A stretch of DNA of 64,000 nt from Paraburkholderia diazotrophica (GTDB lineage Bacteria > Pseudomonadota > Gammaproteobacteria > Burkholderiales > Burkholderiaceae), in contig NZ_FNYE01000031.1 of assembly GCF_900108945.1 (NCBI RefSeq), positions 1 through 64,000 on the forward strand, in the 5' to 3' direction. Of the stretch, positions 27,774 through 36,466 are shown in pieces (the stretch's first letter is position 1; every line of letters starts with the position of its first letter). The position numbers were made by a program, and so were the translations under genes. Under the pieces are notes generated by a model. That model was given only the letters and a program-made list of their open reading frames with translations, searched no databases and had not been told where the DNA came from.

Positions 27774-28663
27774 GCGACACTTCCGTCGCATCGCAAACGG
27801 GGTGCGTGGTTGTCTTCTACAGGCCGGATCAGGAGTGTGTCAAACGCGCTAACCGGCTCTCTCGACTGTATTCAGTCATTGTCATCGATAATACTGAAAA
27901 GACAGTAACGGCGGAATCACTCGGCTTGACGCCCGCGATCCATTACGTGCCTAACGGCTCCAACCTCGGCATTGCAACAGCGCTGAACCAGGGGATCGAG
28001 CAGCTTCTGGCACAAGGCATGACGTGTGCGCTGTTGTTCGATCAGGACAGCGAGCCATCTGATACCCTGCTGAAGGGGCTGCCGGCCCTGATGGCGCGGA
28101 CAGGCTCCGACCGCCGTGTCGCGCTTATCGGGCCAGCGTACGACGACGCTCGACTAGGTGGCGTCGCCCCGTTCGTACGCTTTCGCTATTTCAAGCTTGA
28201 ACGAGTTGCGCCTGTGGGCGACAGGCTCATTGACGTCGATTTCCTGATTACCTCGGGCTCCTGCATCAATCTGGGCTGCTGGCACGAAGTCGGACCCATG
28301 GACGATTCCCTCTTTATCGATTTCGTCGATCTCGAATGGTGTGTCCGGGCTCGCAACAAGGGTTTCAGAATACTCGGGGTGCCGTGGTTGACGCTGTCAC
28401 ATCAGTTGGGTGGGCCACCCGTCAAGGTGCTCGGCCGGAACTACCCGATGCACAGCGCGGTCCGTCATTACTACCTATTTCGCAATGCGATCGCGCTGAT
28501 GCTTCGCCCCGATATGCCGCTAACATGGAAGACGACCGAACTGGTGAAGCTGCCAGGTCGTTTGCTGATCTACGCGCTGTTGCCGGCAAGTGGCGGCTCG
28601 CATCTGAAGATGGCGATCAAGGGCATTTACCATGCACTCACGAGGCGCATGGGGCGCCTATAG
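27770..28663 (+). CDS. GT2 rhamnosyltransferase-like glycosyltransferase
   Basis: A GT-A fold enzyme of about 297 residues in the RfbF/WbbL rhamnosyltransferase group. It has VVVFYRPDQECVKRANRL at the start, NGSNLGIATALNQGIEQL, the metal motif FDQDSEPSD, and the acceptor-side segment LFIDFVDLEWCVRARNKGF. Following rmlD directly, it probably transfers L-rhamnose to the growing glycan. The likely start is TTG at 27770, which overlaps the rmlD stop as TTGA with GGAGG just before. A GTG at 27755 is the alternative. Confidence 0.9.
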   Translation: MSDTSVASQTGCVVVFYRPDQECVKRANRLSRLYSVIVIDNTEKTVTAESLGLTPAIHYVPNGSNLGIATALNQGIEQLLAQGMTCALLFDQDSEPSDTLLKGLPALMARTGSDRRVALIGPAYDDARLGGVAPFVRFRYFKLERVAPVGDRLIDVDFLITSGSCINLGCWHEVGPMDDSLFIDFVDLEWCVRARNKGFRILGVPWLTLSHQLGGPPVKVLGRNYPMHSAVRHYYLFRNAIALMLRPDMPLTWKTTELVKLPGRLLIYALLPASGGSHLKMAIKGIYHALTRRMGRL

Positions 28664-28673
28664 CAATGCCGTT

Positions 28674-28706
28674 GCGCGGTGTCCATGCGATGCACCGACA
28701 CCGCGC
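28674..28706. terminator. Hairpin between convergent glycosyltransferase genes
   Basis: A perfect 10-base inverted repeat, GCGCGGTGTC / GACACCGCGC, has a 13-base loop in the 55-base gap between two convergent genes. There is no T-run, so it may be a weak or factor-assisted bidirectional terminator. Confidence 0.5.
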
Positions 28707-28718
28707 CCCGACCGATGC

Positions 28719-30845
28719 CTAATCAAATTGTCCGACGCGGGGCGGATCGGCGAGTGAAAAGGGAGCCATCGACGTATCGAGCGTCAGATTGGGGCTGTAC
28801 GCTGGATCGTGCGCAATCAGGTCGGGCCAACGCGTCTCCATCCAGCGCACTTCGCGGACGAACCGCTGATACTTGTCGGGATCCATGTCCGACCCACGCG
28901 ATGCCGATTCGTGGTGGTAGAGCTCCGCATGAGGGGTCCACACATTGCGATATCCCGCCTTGAGCACCTTCGCGCAGAAATCGACGTCGTTGAATGCCAC
29001 GGCGAGTTCCTCGTCGAGCCCGTCGACCTCCTCGTAGATGGATTTGCGAACGACGAGGCATGCAGCCGTCACTGCCGACAGATTTTGCGTGACAACGGCA
29101 CGTCCAAAGTAGCCCTGCTGCCAGCGGTGCAGTCCATGGTGCAGGTGTCCCGCGACGCCGCCAAGGCCGAACAAGACGCCGCCGTGCTGAAGCGTTTCGT
29201 TCGGATACCATAGCCGCGCGCCGACGGCACCCGTGCCGGGCTGTGCCGCGAGACCGACCAGCTCGTCGAGCCAGTCAGGAGAGATGACTTCGATGTCGTT
29301 GTTCAGCAGACAGAGGAATTCCCCCGTTGCGTCAGCGGCCGCACGATTATTGAGTGCGGAAAAATTGAAAGGCGAATCGTCGCGAATAATGCGGACATCA
29401 GTACCCGCGATCTGCGAGAAATAGTCTAGCGTCTGCTTTTCCGTGCTTCCGTTATCGACAACGATGATTTCGTAGTTCGTATAGCTTGTTTTCTGTTTGA
29501 CGCTCGTGATGCACTGCTTAAGCAGTTCGACTCGATCGCGGGTCGGAATGATGATGGACACACGAGGCACGTCGTCCGGCACGGCATACCGCACCCGGAT
29601 CTGGCCTGCATCGCCGAACGGTTCTTCCACCGAGGCAGCGATTCCGCTACGCGCCAGATGTTCCTCGACTGCACGCACGCGCGCAGTGTGCGCGTAAGGT
29701 TTCTCGCTCCCGCTCTGCGCCGTGCTGCCAGGCAAGATGCGCCAGTGGTAAAGGATGTGAGGAATATGGACTACGCAGTCGTGTCCCGCGATCTCGAGAC
29801 ATCGCAAGATAAGATCATGATCCTGGCTGCCTTCGAACCCCCTGCGGAAGCCGCCCGCCTCACGCAGCAACGCCGTCTCATAGACGCCAAGATGAGAGAA
29901 GAAGTTTTGGGCGAGAATCAGGTGCGGGTTCCAATCCGGCTTGAAGTAGGGGGCAGTGCGCTGACCTTCGAGCGTCAGCTTGTCCTCGTCGCTGTAGAAC
30001 AGGCGTCCCTCGGGATGATGGTTGATGTAGCTCGCGACCATGAAGAGGGCGTGCTCGGGCAGGATGTCGTCGTGATCGAGAAGCGCGACATACTCCCCGT
30101 CTGCAAGTTCGAGCGCGCTGTTGCTAGCCGCGGAAATGTGGCCATTCTGCTTGCGCACCACGAAGCGGATCCGTGGGTCCGCAGCTGCTGCCTCGGTCAG
30201 GACCTGCGCCACGCGCGGGTCGGGAGACGCATCGTCCGCAACGCAAAGCTGCCAGTGTGGATAGAGTTGAGCTCGTACCGATGCGATCATCTCGCGCAGC
30301 AGTTTCTCGTCGCTGTTGTAGGTTGGGACCAGCACCGAGATCAGCGGCTTTTTTGGCAGCGCTTCTACGCGCGAACGTAGCTCGGCGCGCTTCGCATCGT
30401 CGAGTGTGTCATAGCGGTCGATCCAGGCCTGATAGCGCCGGTTGGACGGCGGCGCATCGGCAAAGCCGCCACCCTGATTGAGACGGCTCAGCCGCCCCGT
30501 AACGCCGCGCAAACCTTCGCGGCGAATCAACGCGCAGTAGTATCGCAGCGCGCTCAGAACGCCGCCTCGAACTTCCGACTGACGGCGGAGGGTATGGAGC
30601 GCGGCGCGCAGCAAGTGGGTGAAGCGGCCTGCGTGCGCACTTGCGGATCTCAGCGGCGCAGTGATCCGCCAGGAGCTTGACGCTTTCAGTGCCTGAATAT
30701 CGAGTTGCAGTTTTGCGTTCTGGCGTTTCAACGCTTCAATCTGGGCTGATTGCTTGCGGGCATCTGCCAGTTGGCATTCGAGAGCGGCAATGCGGCGTTG
30801 CGCGCTGTCGAGCGCGTCCTTCGGATCCGGTCTAGATTGGTCCAA
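28719..30845 (-). CDS. Two-domain GT2 glycosyltransferase with N-terminal coiled coil
   Basis: A protein of about 700 residues with a short coiled coil at the front (ALDSAQRRIAALECQLADAR onward). Two GT-A family 2 catalytic domains follow. The first opens ISVLVPTYNSDEKLLREMI and has the metal motif ALLDHDDILPEHAL. The second opens VSIIIPTRDRVELLKQCI, with CLLNNDIEVISPDWLDELV and a late HHESASRGSD. Tandem GT2 enzymes of this type often build the repeat unit of ABC-exported glycans. The start is doubtful: the frame is open to an ATG at 31079, but that would cover the divergent wzm promoter, so a TTG near 30845 is preferred. Confidence 0.88.
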   Translation of the reverse strand: MDQSRPDPKDALDSAQRRIAALECQLADARKQSAQIEALKRQNAKLQLDIQALKASSSWRITAPLRSASAHAGRFTHLLRAALHTLRRQSEVRGGVLSALRYYCALIRREGLRGVTGRLSRLNQGGGFADAPPSNRRYQAWIDRYDTLDDAKRAELRSRVEALPKKPLISVLVPTYNSDEKLLREMIASVRAQLYPHWQLCVADDASPDPRVAQVLTEAAAADPRIRFVVRKQNGHISAASNSALELADGEYVALLDHDDILPEHALFMVASYINHHPEGRLFYSDEDKLTLEGQRTAPYFKPDWNPHLILAQNFFSHLGVYETALLREAGGFRRGFEGSQDHDLILRCLEIAGHDCVVHIPHILYHWRILPGSTAQSGSEKPYAHTARVRAVEEHLARSGIAASVEEPFGDAGQIRVRYAVPDDVPRVSIIIPTRDRVELLKQCITSVKQKTSYTNYEIIVVDNGSTEKQTLDYFSQIAGTDVRIIRDDSPFNFSALNNRAAADATGEFLCLLNNDIEVISPDWLDELVGLAAQPGTGAVGARLWYPNETLQHGGVLFGLGGVAGHLHHGLHRWQQGYFGRAVVTQNLSAVTAACLVVRKSIYEEVDGLDEELAVAFNDVDFCAKVLKAGYRNVWTPHAELYHHESASRGSDMDPDKYQRFVREVRWMETRWPDLIAHDPAYSPNLTLDTSMAPFSLADPPRVGQFD

Positions 30846-30937
30846 ATCGTCAATCTCGTGTTGTGGGAAGACGGCGAAGACCGTGATGCCCGTTGTTCGG
30901 CGACCTGCGCCGTCGTCGGCGCAACTTACCCGTGCCG

Positions 30938-30966
30938 TTGGAGGACGTCCGTGAAGCCGGTACAAT
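30938..30966 (+). promoter_or_regulatory. Predicted promoter of the wzm-wzt operon
   Basis: TTGGAG (30938-30943) and TACAAT (30961-30966) are separated by 17 bases, about 135 bases upstream of the wzm ATG. It lies in the divergent space between wzm and the leftward double-GT2 gene. Confidence 0.55.
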
Positions 30967-31099
30967 AGTGACGCCGATTTCGGCCCGATTCTCCGTCCCG
31001 GGCGGTTTTGCGATTTCGGCTTCGGCGCTTCGCGTAAAAAAGAATATTTTCCCACATTTTCCGACGCTCCCGGCATCACCGGTCACACAGGATTGTCTT

Positions 31100-31918
31100 A
31101 TGCAAGCTAGCGTTTCAAGCCCTCGCGGCGAAAGCAGAGCCGCGAAAGCAGCTCGAGACGTCATCGAAGGTGTAACAAATTATCCCGTCTGGGCGACGTT
31201 CGCGTGGCAAGACATCCGTCAACGCTACAAGCGCTCGGTCCTTGGCCCGTTCTGGATTACGTTGACGATGCTCGTGACAATCGCCGGTATGGGTCCATTG
31301 TATGGCGCGTTGTTCAAGATCGATTTACATACGTTTGTGCCATATCTGGCGCTTGGGATTATCACGTGGGGGCTGCTTTCTTCGCTGATCCTTGATGGGT
31401 GCGCATGTTTCAGCGCTGTCGAGACAGTCGTGCGATCCGTGCGGTTGCCCTTAACACTTCACGTGATGCGCGCAATGTGGCGCAACTTCGTCATGTTTGG
31501 CCATAACATCCTCGCATATGTGCCGATCATGCTGTTCTTGGGCATTGCGCCGAAATGGACGTGGCTGATGGCCATCCCCGGGGCGCTTCTGGTCCTGCTC
31601 GCCGCGTTCCCCGCGTCCATCATTCTCGGCATTTTTTGCACGCGTTTTCGTGATATGCAGCCGATTGTCGGCAGCATTGTGCAGCTCGCATTTTTTCTGA
31701 CGCCGATTATCTGGAAACCTGAAGCATTGGGGGAGCGCGCCTATCTGGCCTCGTTCAATCCGCTGGCAGTATTCATGGAAATCGTGCGTGGTCCGATCTA
31801 CGGCACGATTCCTTCGCAGAATATTTATCTGGGTGCGATCGGGATTACCGTCGTCCTGTACCTGATTGCGGCACCGCTCTTCGTGCGCTTTCGCTCCCGC
31901 ATCGCGTTTTGGATCTGA
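31100..31918 (+). CDS. wzm: ABC-2 polysaccharide export permease
   Basis: A 272-residue permease of the O-antigen/capsule ABC exporter. It shows the amphipathic entry FAWQDIRQRYKRSVLGPFWI typical of Wzm/TagG, then six hydrophobic helices and the segment FFLTPIIWKPEALG before the last helices. It starts at 31100 (MQASVSS). The ATPase gene follows four bases after its stop. It moves an undecaprenyl-linked glycan across the inner membrane. Confidence 0.94.
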   Translation: MQASVSSPRGESRAAKAARDVIEGVTNYPVWATFAWQDIRQRYKRSVLGPFWITLTMLVTIAGMGPLYGALFKIDLHTFVPYLALGIITWGLLSSLILDGCACFSAVETVVRSVRLPLTLHVMRAMWRNFVMFGHNILAYVPIMLFLGIAPKWTWLMAIPGALLVLLAAFPASIILGIFCTRFRDMQPIVGSIVQLAFFLTPIIWKPEALGERAYLASFNPLAVFMEIVRGPIYGTIPSQNIYLGAIGITVVLYLIAAPLFVRFRSRIAFWI

Positions 31919-31921
31919 ACG

Positions 31922-32659
31922 ATGGCCTTTCTCACTCTTGACAAGTGCACGCTGCATCTGCCCGTCTACGGTACGGGCAACCGCTCGCTCAAGCAGATGG
32001 TGCTGTCCGCTGCCACGGGCGGCCGCATTGCCGCGGGTAGCCGCAACATCACCGTGGTTGAAGCGCTACGCGACATTACTCTCGATATCCGTCCAGGCGA
32101 TCGTGTCGGCCTCGTCGGCCACAATGGCGCCGGCAAGACGACCCTCTTGAGGTTGCTGGCCGGTATCTATGAACCGACGTTCGGCGCGCTGCGCAGTGAA
32201 GGGCGCATCACGAGCCTGCTCGATGTGACGCTCGGACTCGACCACGAAGCAAGCGGATACGACAACATCATGCTGCGCGGTCTCATGCTCGGCGCTTCGA
32301 AGGCGCAGATGCGCGAACTGACGCCGTCCATCGCGGAATTTTCGGAACTCGGCGAATACCTGCACATGCCCGTGCGGACCTATTCGAGCGGTATGGTGCT
32401 GCGCCTCGCATTTTCCATCGTGACAAGCGTCGAGGCTGACATTTTGTTAATGGACGAATGGCTCAGCGTTGGTGATGCCTCGTTTGTCGCGAAGGCGGAA
32501 GAGCGAATGCAGTCGTTTGTCGGTCGCGCCAGCATCATGGTTCTGGCATCTCACAACCCACAGATCATCAGCGATCTTTGCAACGTGAAGCTCACGCTCG
32601 AACACGGCACCATCAAGGCGATCGAGCGATCGTCCGGGGTGCCAATGACCGTAGTCTAG
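31922..32659 (+). CDS. wzt: ABC polysaccharide export ATPase, short form
   Basis: The 245-residue ATPase partner of Wzm. Walker A is VGHNGAGKTTLL, the signature is TYSSGMVLRLAFSI, Walker B is ADILLMDEWLSVGD, and the H-loop histidine is in VLASHNP. It lacks the C-terminal carbohydrate-binding domain found in Wzt proteins that recognise a capped chain end. Export is therefore probably not gated by terminal-sugar recognition in this protein. Confidence 0.94.
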   Translation: MAFLTLDKCTLHLPVYGTGNRSLKQMVLSAATGGRIAAGSRNITVVEALRDITLDIRPGDRVGLVGHNGAGKTTLLRLLAGIYEPTFGALRSEGRITSLLDVTLGLDHEASGYDNIMLRGLMLGASKAQMRELTPSIAEFSELGEYLHMPVRTYSSGMVLRLAFSIVTSVEADILLMDEWLSVGDASFVAKAEERMQSFVGRASIMVLASHNPQIISDLCNVKLTLEHGTIKAIERSSGVPMTVV

Positions 32660-32749
32660 ACCGTAGTCTAATGAGATGTTGGCACAGGCCAGCAGGTGCC
32701 ACAAGATGGTTTGCGCCTGGCGTTGTCCGGCGCGTTTCGAGATATCACG

Positions 32750-35700
32750 ATGACAGCACAGTTGCCCCCGACGGGCGAACGTTTTCTTCCGGAATTGATG
32801 CCCGGTGAGATTGCCTTGGAGCATCAACATCGCTATCACATCGCGGCCGTGCTGGCACGCGGACTTGATGTGCTCGACGTGGCATCAGGGGAGGGCTACG
32901 GTTCGAGTCTACTAGCCGACGTTGCGAAGTCGGTGGTTGGTGTCGATATCGACGAGGACGCAATCGGGTTCGCGTCGCGCAAGTACTGCGCGGCGCCCAA
33001 TCTGAGGTTCGCCGCGGGAGCTTGCTCTGCATTGCCGCTCCAGGACGCAAGCGTCGATCTCGTCGTCAGCTTCGAGACGATCGAGCACCACGATGAGCAT
33101 GAAGCCATGCTGGCGGAAATCAAGCGCGTGTTGCGGCCGGGGGGCATGCTGATCATCTCGTCGCCGGACAAACATGAATACTCCGACGCTCCGAATTATC
33201 GCAATCCTTACCATGTTGCGGAACTCTACCGGGACGAGTTCGAAGCACTGCTTGGCAGGTGGTTTCGATCGTACCGGCTGTATGGTCAGCGTGTTCGTCA
33301 TGCATCGACGTTTTTTGCGATAGAGGACCGAGTTAGCAGCGCTGATCGAATTGCCAACTTCGTTGTGGACGATACCGTAGGCACGATTGTACAAAGCGCG
33401 AGCGCCATTGCGCCTCGTTACCTTGTCGCGATCGCGTCGGATCATGCGGAACTGCCCGCGCTTGCCGTGGGTACGTTCGCGGATCGACAGGAAGAGCAAC
33501 GTATCGAGCGGCTTGGCGCTGAACTGCAATCGGCGCAAGAAGAAGCCTCGGCCACACGGCAGCAAATTGCCGATTTGCAAAGTCAAAATCGTGTCCGAAC
33601 TGAAGAGGTGAGTCATCTTCGGCTGGAGCTTCAGGAGTGGCGCAAACATGCGGATGCGCTTGAGGTTCGTGCCGGCGCACAGGAAGCGGCGCTGCGCCAG
33701 ATCGGGGAGCGCCACGCGAAGCAACTGATCGAGGCACATGACGGCGGGGTTCAGTTTGCCAAGCAGAAAATGGAAGGCGAGCTAAGCTCGTTACGTAGTG
33801 CGCTCAGCGGGGTTCAGTTTGCCAAGCAGAAAATGGAAGGCGAGCTAAGCACGTTACGTAGTGCGCTCGCGCATAGCGATGCGCAGTTTCAAAGCGTTGT
33901 TCGTTCGTGGTCCTGGAGAATTACGCGCCCCCTGCGGGTCGGGCGGCGATTGGCGGCAAGGTTCAAGCGACATGCTCTGAATGGCACGGTAGTTCCGACA
34001 AGAGCGCAAGTGACATCTGTCGCCGAAGAATTCGACGAAAAGTATTATTTGCGGCGCTATGCCGATGTGGCAAACGCGGGTATCGACCCATACCAGCACT
34101 ACGCAATGTTTGGGCGACCTGAAGGGCGCTCGGGACGGCCGCCCAAGCTCGTGCTGCGCCAGACCGGCAGTGCAACGCTTGCGACCGCCTCATTCATCCA
34201 TGACGTTGGGCCAGAAGCGTCGAATAACACGTCCGACGGTGCTAGGCGCGGCGCGGTCCTCGTCGTCAGTCACGAGGCGACGCGCACCGGTGCGCCGATT
34301 CTGGCCTGGAACATTTGCCGAGAACTGCGCGAGCATTACGAGGTTGTTGCGCTTCTTCTCGGTAAAGGGCCGCTGCTGAACAACTTTGACGAAGTTTGCG
34401 ACGCGGTAGCCGGACCCTATACGCCAGCAGATCGTGATCCGATGGCGTTGTCGGGCGTGATTGGCGAGTTGTGCGACCGCTATGATTTCGAGTTTGCTGT
34501 GGTCAACAGCATTGCTTCTCGTTCGGTTCTGCAACCCTTGGCCGAACGATACGTGCCGTCGACTCTACTGGTTCACGAGTTCTACAAATTCCATTGTTCG
34601 CCGGATGAACTTGTCGACACCTTAGCATGGGCTTGCCAAGTTGTATTTTCCGCGAAGATAGTGCTGGACAGCGCTGATATCGAGCGCACTCATCCGGCTA
34701 AAGGGTACGCACATGTGGTGCCGCAAGGGAAATCGCAGATTCCAGGTGACACTAGGGACACCAGGCCAGACGAAACCAAGGGCGTCACCGATCAGGAACC
34801 ACGCGTCAAGGCGCTTCAGAATAAGATTTTGCGTGGCCGTACAAACAAGCCTTTCATTGTGCTCGGCGCCGGCACCATTGAATACCGCAAGGGCGTCGAC
34901 CTGTTTGTAGCGACCGCGGCAGAGATCGAGCGCTATGCACCAGATGCCGACATTTTGATGGTCTGGGTAGGGGGCGTCGTAGAAGGGTACAAGCAATACG
35001 CCGAGTTCGTCACGACGCAAGTCGAACAGTCCGGACTCGCCGATCGAATCGAATTTGTCGGAGAAACTCCGGACCTCGAAGCGCTGTATCGCTTTGCTGA
35101 AGTCTGCTTTGTTCCTTCCCGACTCGATCCGTTGCCCAATATTGCACTCGATGCAATCACCGCGGGCTTACCGGTTCTGTCGTTCGAGAACGCGACGGGC
35201 GTCGCGGAGAATTTCAAGGGCGATCCACAACTCGAACAATGCGTGCTGCCCTTTCTCGATGTTCAGGAGGCAGCACGGCGCATCATTGCGCTCTACAACT
35301 CGCCAACTGACAGACGACTATTGTCGCAGCGAATGACGGCACTCGCGGCAGACCGTTTCGACATGTCTCGCTATGTCGCGAAGTTGATCGATTTGGCGAA
35401 ACCGGGTCGGCGCCTTGTTGAACAAGAACGTGCAGACATTCAAACATTACTGAGCGGAAAAGATTTTGCAGAATGGTTTTACCTGCCGTCTGGATCGCTG
35501 ACGAGTCGGGAAGAGGCAATTCAACAGTACGTCAAGGCCTCGCAAGCCGGTATTTATCTGCGTAAGCCCGCACCGGGGTTTTACCCTAACAAATATACGG
35601 AGTGCCATGCCCTGAGCCAGACGCGGGCTGAACCGTTCGCTCACTACATTGCGGCTGGGAGGCCCTCTGGAGCATGGCAGGAAGAACTTCTCGACGTGTC

Positions 35701-36451
35701 GTTGCCGCAACCGGCGAGTGGCAGCGCGGGGCGGATCGCCGTGCATATTCATGCGTTCTACCCAGACTTGCTAGCGGACATCGTGCGGAGGCTCTCTGCC
35801 AATGAACTGGAGGCCGATCTATTCATTAGCGTTCCGTCAGCGGTAATTGGGGCCGAGTGCGAAAACCTGCTGTTCAGCTATAGAGCGGGGACGCGGACAA
35901 TTCGCGTTGTCCCGAACAGTGGCCGGGACATTGGACCGTTCGTGACTGAATTCGGCAGCGAGTTGCTGCAGTACAATGTCATAGGACATTTCCATACCAA
36001 GAAGAGCGTCCACGTAGATCCCAAATCGAACCTCGTGCGCAACTGGGTCAATCATTTGATGGAGACGCTGTTGGGCACCCAGCACCGCGCGGCGGAGGCG
36101 ATCGTGTCGGCGTTTGCGAATGACCCGAAACTGGGCCTTGTGTTTGCAGACGATCCCCACTTGATCGGCTGGGACAAGAACTTGCCGTTTGCCAAGCCAC
36201 TTGCTCAAAAGCTCGGACTCGACCGGCTTCCCGAGCAGTTTTTTTCGTTCCCGGTCGGTACGATGTTTTGGGCACGACCCGCCGCGCTCAAAGCTTTGTT
36301 CGAGTCGGGACTGCAGTGGGAAGATTACCCCTCCGAGCCGCTTCCTATTGACGGATCCATGCTGCACGCTCTTGAACGCTTGCTGCCCAGTATCGTCCAG
36401 CACGCCGGCTATCGTCGAAAGGTGACCTATGCTGCCGGTCTTACTCGCTAA
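32750..36451 (+). CDS. Giant methyltransferase / coiled-coil / GT4 / RgpF-type protein
   Basis: A 1233-residue multidomain cytoplasmic protein. Residues about 20-240 form a class I SAM methyltransferase (VLDVASGEGYGSSLLA at 41-56, VVGVDIDED, RVLRPGGMLIISSPDKHEYS). Residues about 245-390 are a coiled coil with a 21-residue tandem repeat. Next come a short linker with FDEKYYLRRYADVANAGIDP and a GT4 glycosyltransferase (RKGVDLFVATAAEIE, VPSRLDPLPNIALDAITAGL). The last 240 residues match rhamnan synthesis protein F (HIHAFYPDLLADIVRRL, NSGRDIGPF, GHFHTKKS). It would build, and perhaps methyl-cap, the exported rhamnose-containing glycan. The ATG at 32750 was chosen over a GTG at 32696. Confidence 0.9.
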   Translation: MTAQLPPTGERFLPELMPGEIALEHQHRYHIAAVLARGLDVLDVASGEGYGSSLLADVAKSVVGVDIDEDAIGFASRKYCAAPNLRFAAGACSALPLQDASVDLVVSFETIEHHDEHEAMLAEIKRVLRPGGMLIISSPDKHEYSDAPNYRNPYHVAELYRDEFEALLGRWFRSYRLYGQRVRHASTFFAIEDRVSSADRIANFVVDDTVGTIVQSASAIAPRYLVAIASDHAELPALAVGTFADRQEEQRIERLGAELQSAQEEASATRQQIADLQSQNRVRTEEVSHLRLELQEWRKHADALEVRAGAQEAALRQIGERHAKQLIEAHDGGVQFAKQKMEGELSSLRSALSGVQFAKQKMEGELSTLRSALAHSDAQFQSVVRSWSWRITRPLRVGRRLAARFKRHALNGTVVPTRAQVTSVAEEFDEKYYLRRYADVANAGIDPYQHYAMFGRPEGRSGRPPKLVLRQTGSATLATASFIHDVGPEASNNTSDGARRGAVLVVSHEATRTGAPILAWNICRELREHYEVVALLLGKGPLLNNFDEVCDAVAGPYTPADRDPMALSGVIGELCDRYDFEFAVVNSIASRSVLQPLAERYVPSTLLVHEFYKFHCSPDELVDTLAWACQVVFSAKIVLDSADIERTHPAKGYAHVVPQGKSQIPGDTRDTRPDETKGVTDQEPRVKALQNKILRGRTNKPFIVLGAGTIEYRKGVDLFVATAAEIERYAPDADILMVWVGGVVEGYKQYAEFVTTQVEQSGLADRIEFVGETPDLEALYRFAEVCFVPSRLDPLPNIALDAITAGLPVLSFENATGVAENFKGDPQLEQCVLPFLDVQEAARRIIALYNSPTDRRLLSQRMTALAADRFDMSRYVAKLIDLAKPGRRLVEQERADIQTLLSGKDFAEWFYLPSGSLTSREEAIQQYVKASQAGIYLRKPAPGFYPNKYTECHALSQTRAEPFAHYIAAGRPSGAWQEELLDVSLPQPASGSAGRIAVHIHAFYPDLLADIVRRLSANELEADLFISVPSAVIGAECENLLFSYRAGTRTIRVVPNSGRDIGPFVTEFGSELLQYNVIGHFHTKKSVHVDPKSNLVRNWVNHLMETLLGTQHRAAEAIVSAFANDPKLGLVFADDPHLIGWDKNLPFAKPLAQKLGLDRLPEQFFSFPVGTMFWARPAALKALFESGLQWEDYPSEPLPIDGSMLHALERLLPSIVQHAGYRRKVTYAAGLTR
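33746..33871 (+). repeat. 63-bp tandem duplication inside a coiled coil
   Basis: Units 33746-33808 and 33809-33871 are nearly identical. They encode GVQFAKQKMEGELSSLRSAL plus one residue, twice (residues about 333-374 of the giant protein), with one substitution inside the unit. Twenty-one residues equal three heptads, so the duplication lengthens the coil without changing register. Confidence 0.95.
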
Positions 36452-36466
36452 GGAGGGCGTTCGGCG

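Noticed and set aside
30846..31079. N-terminal extension of the double-GT2 protein to an ATG at 31079
   Set aside because: The extra 78 residues have no family match and would cover the predicted wzm promoter, leaving only 20 bases between divergent genes.
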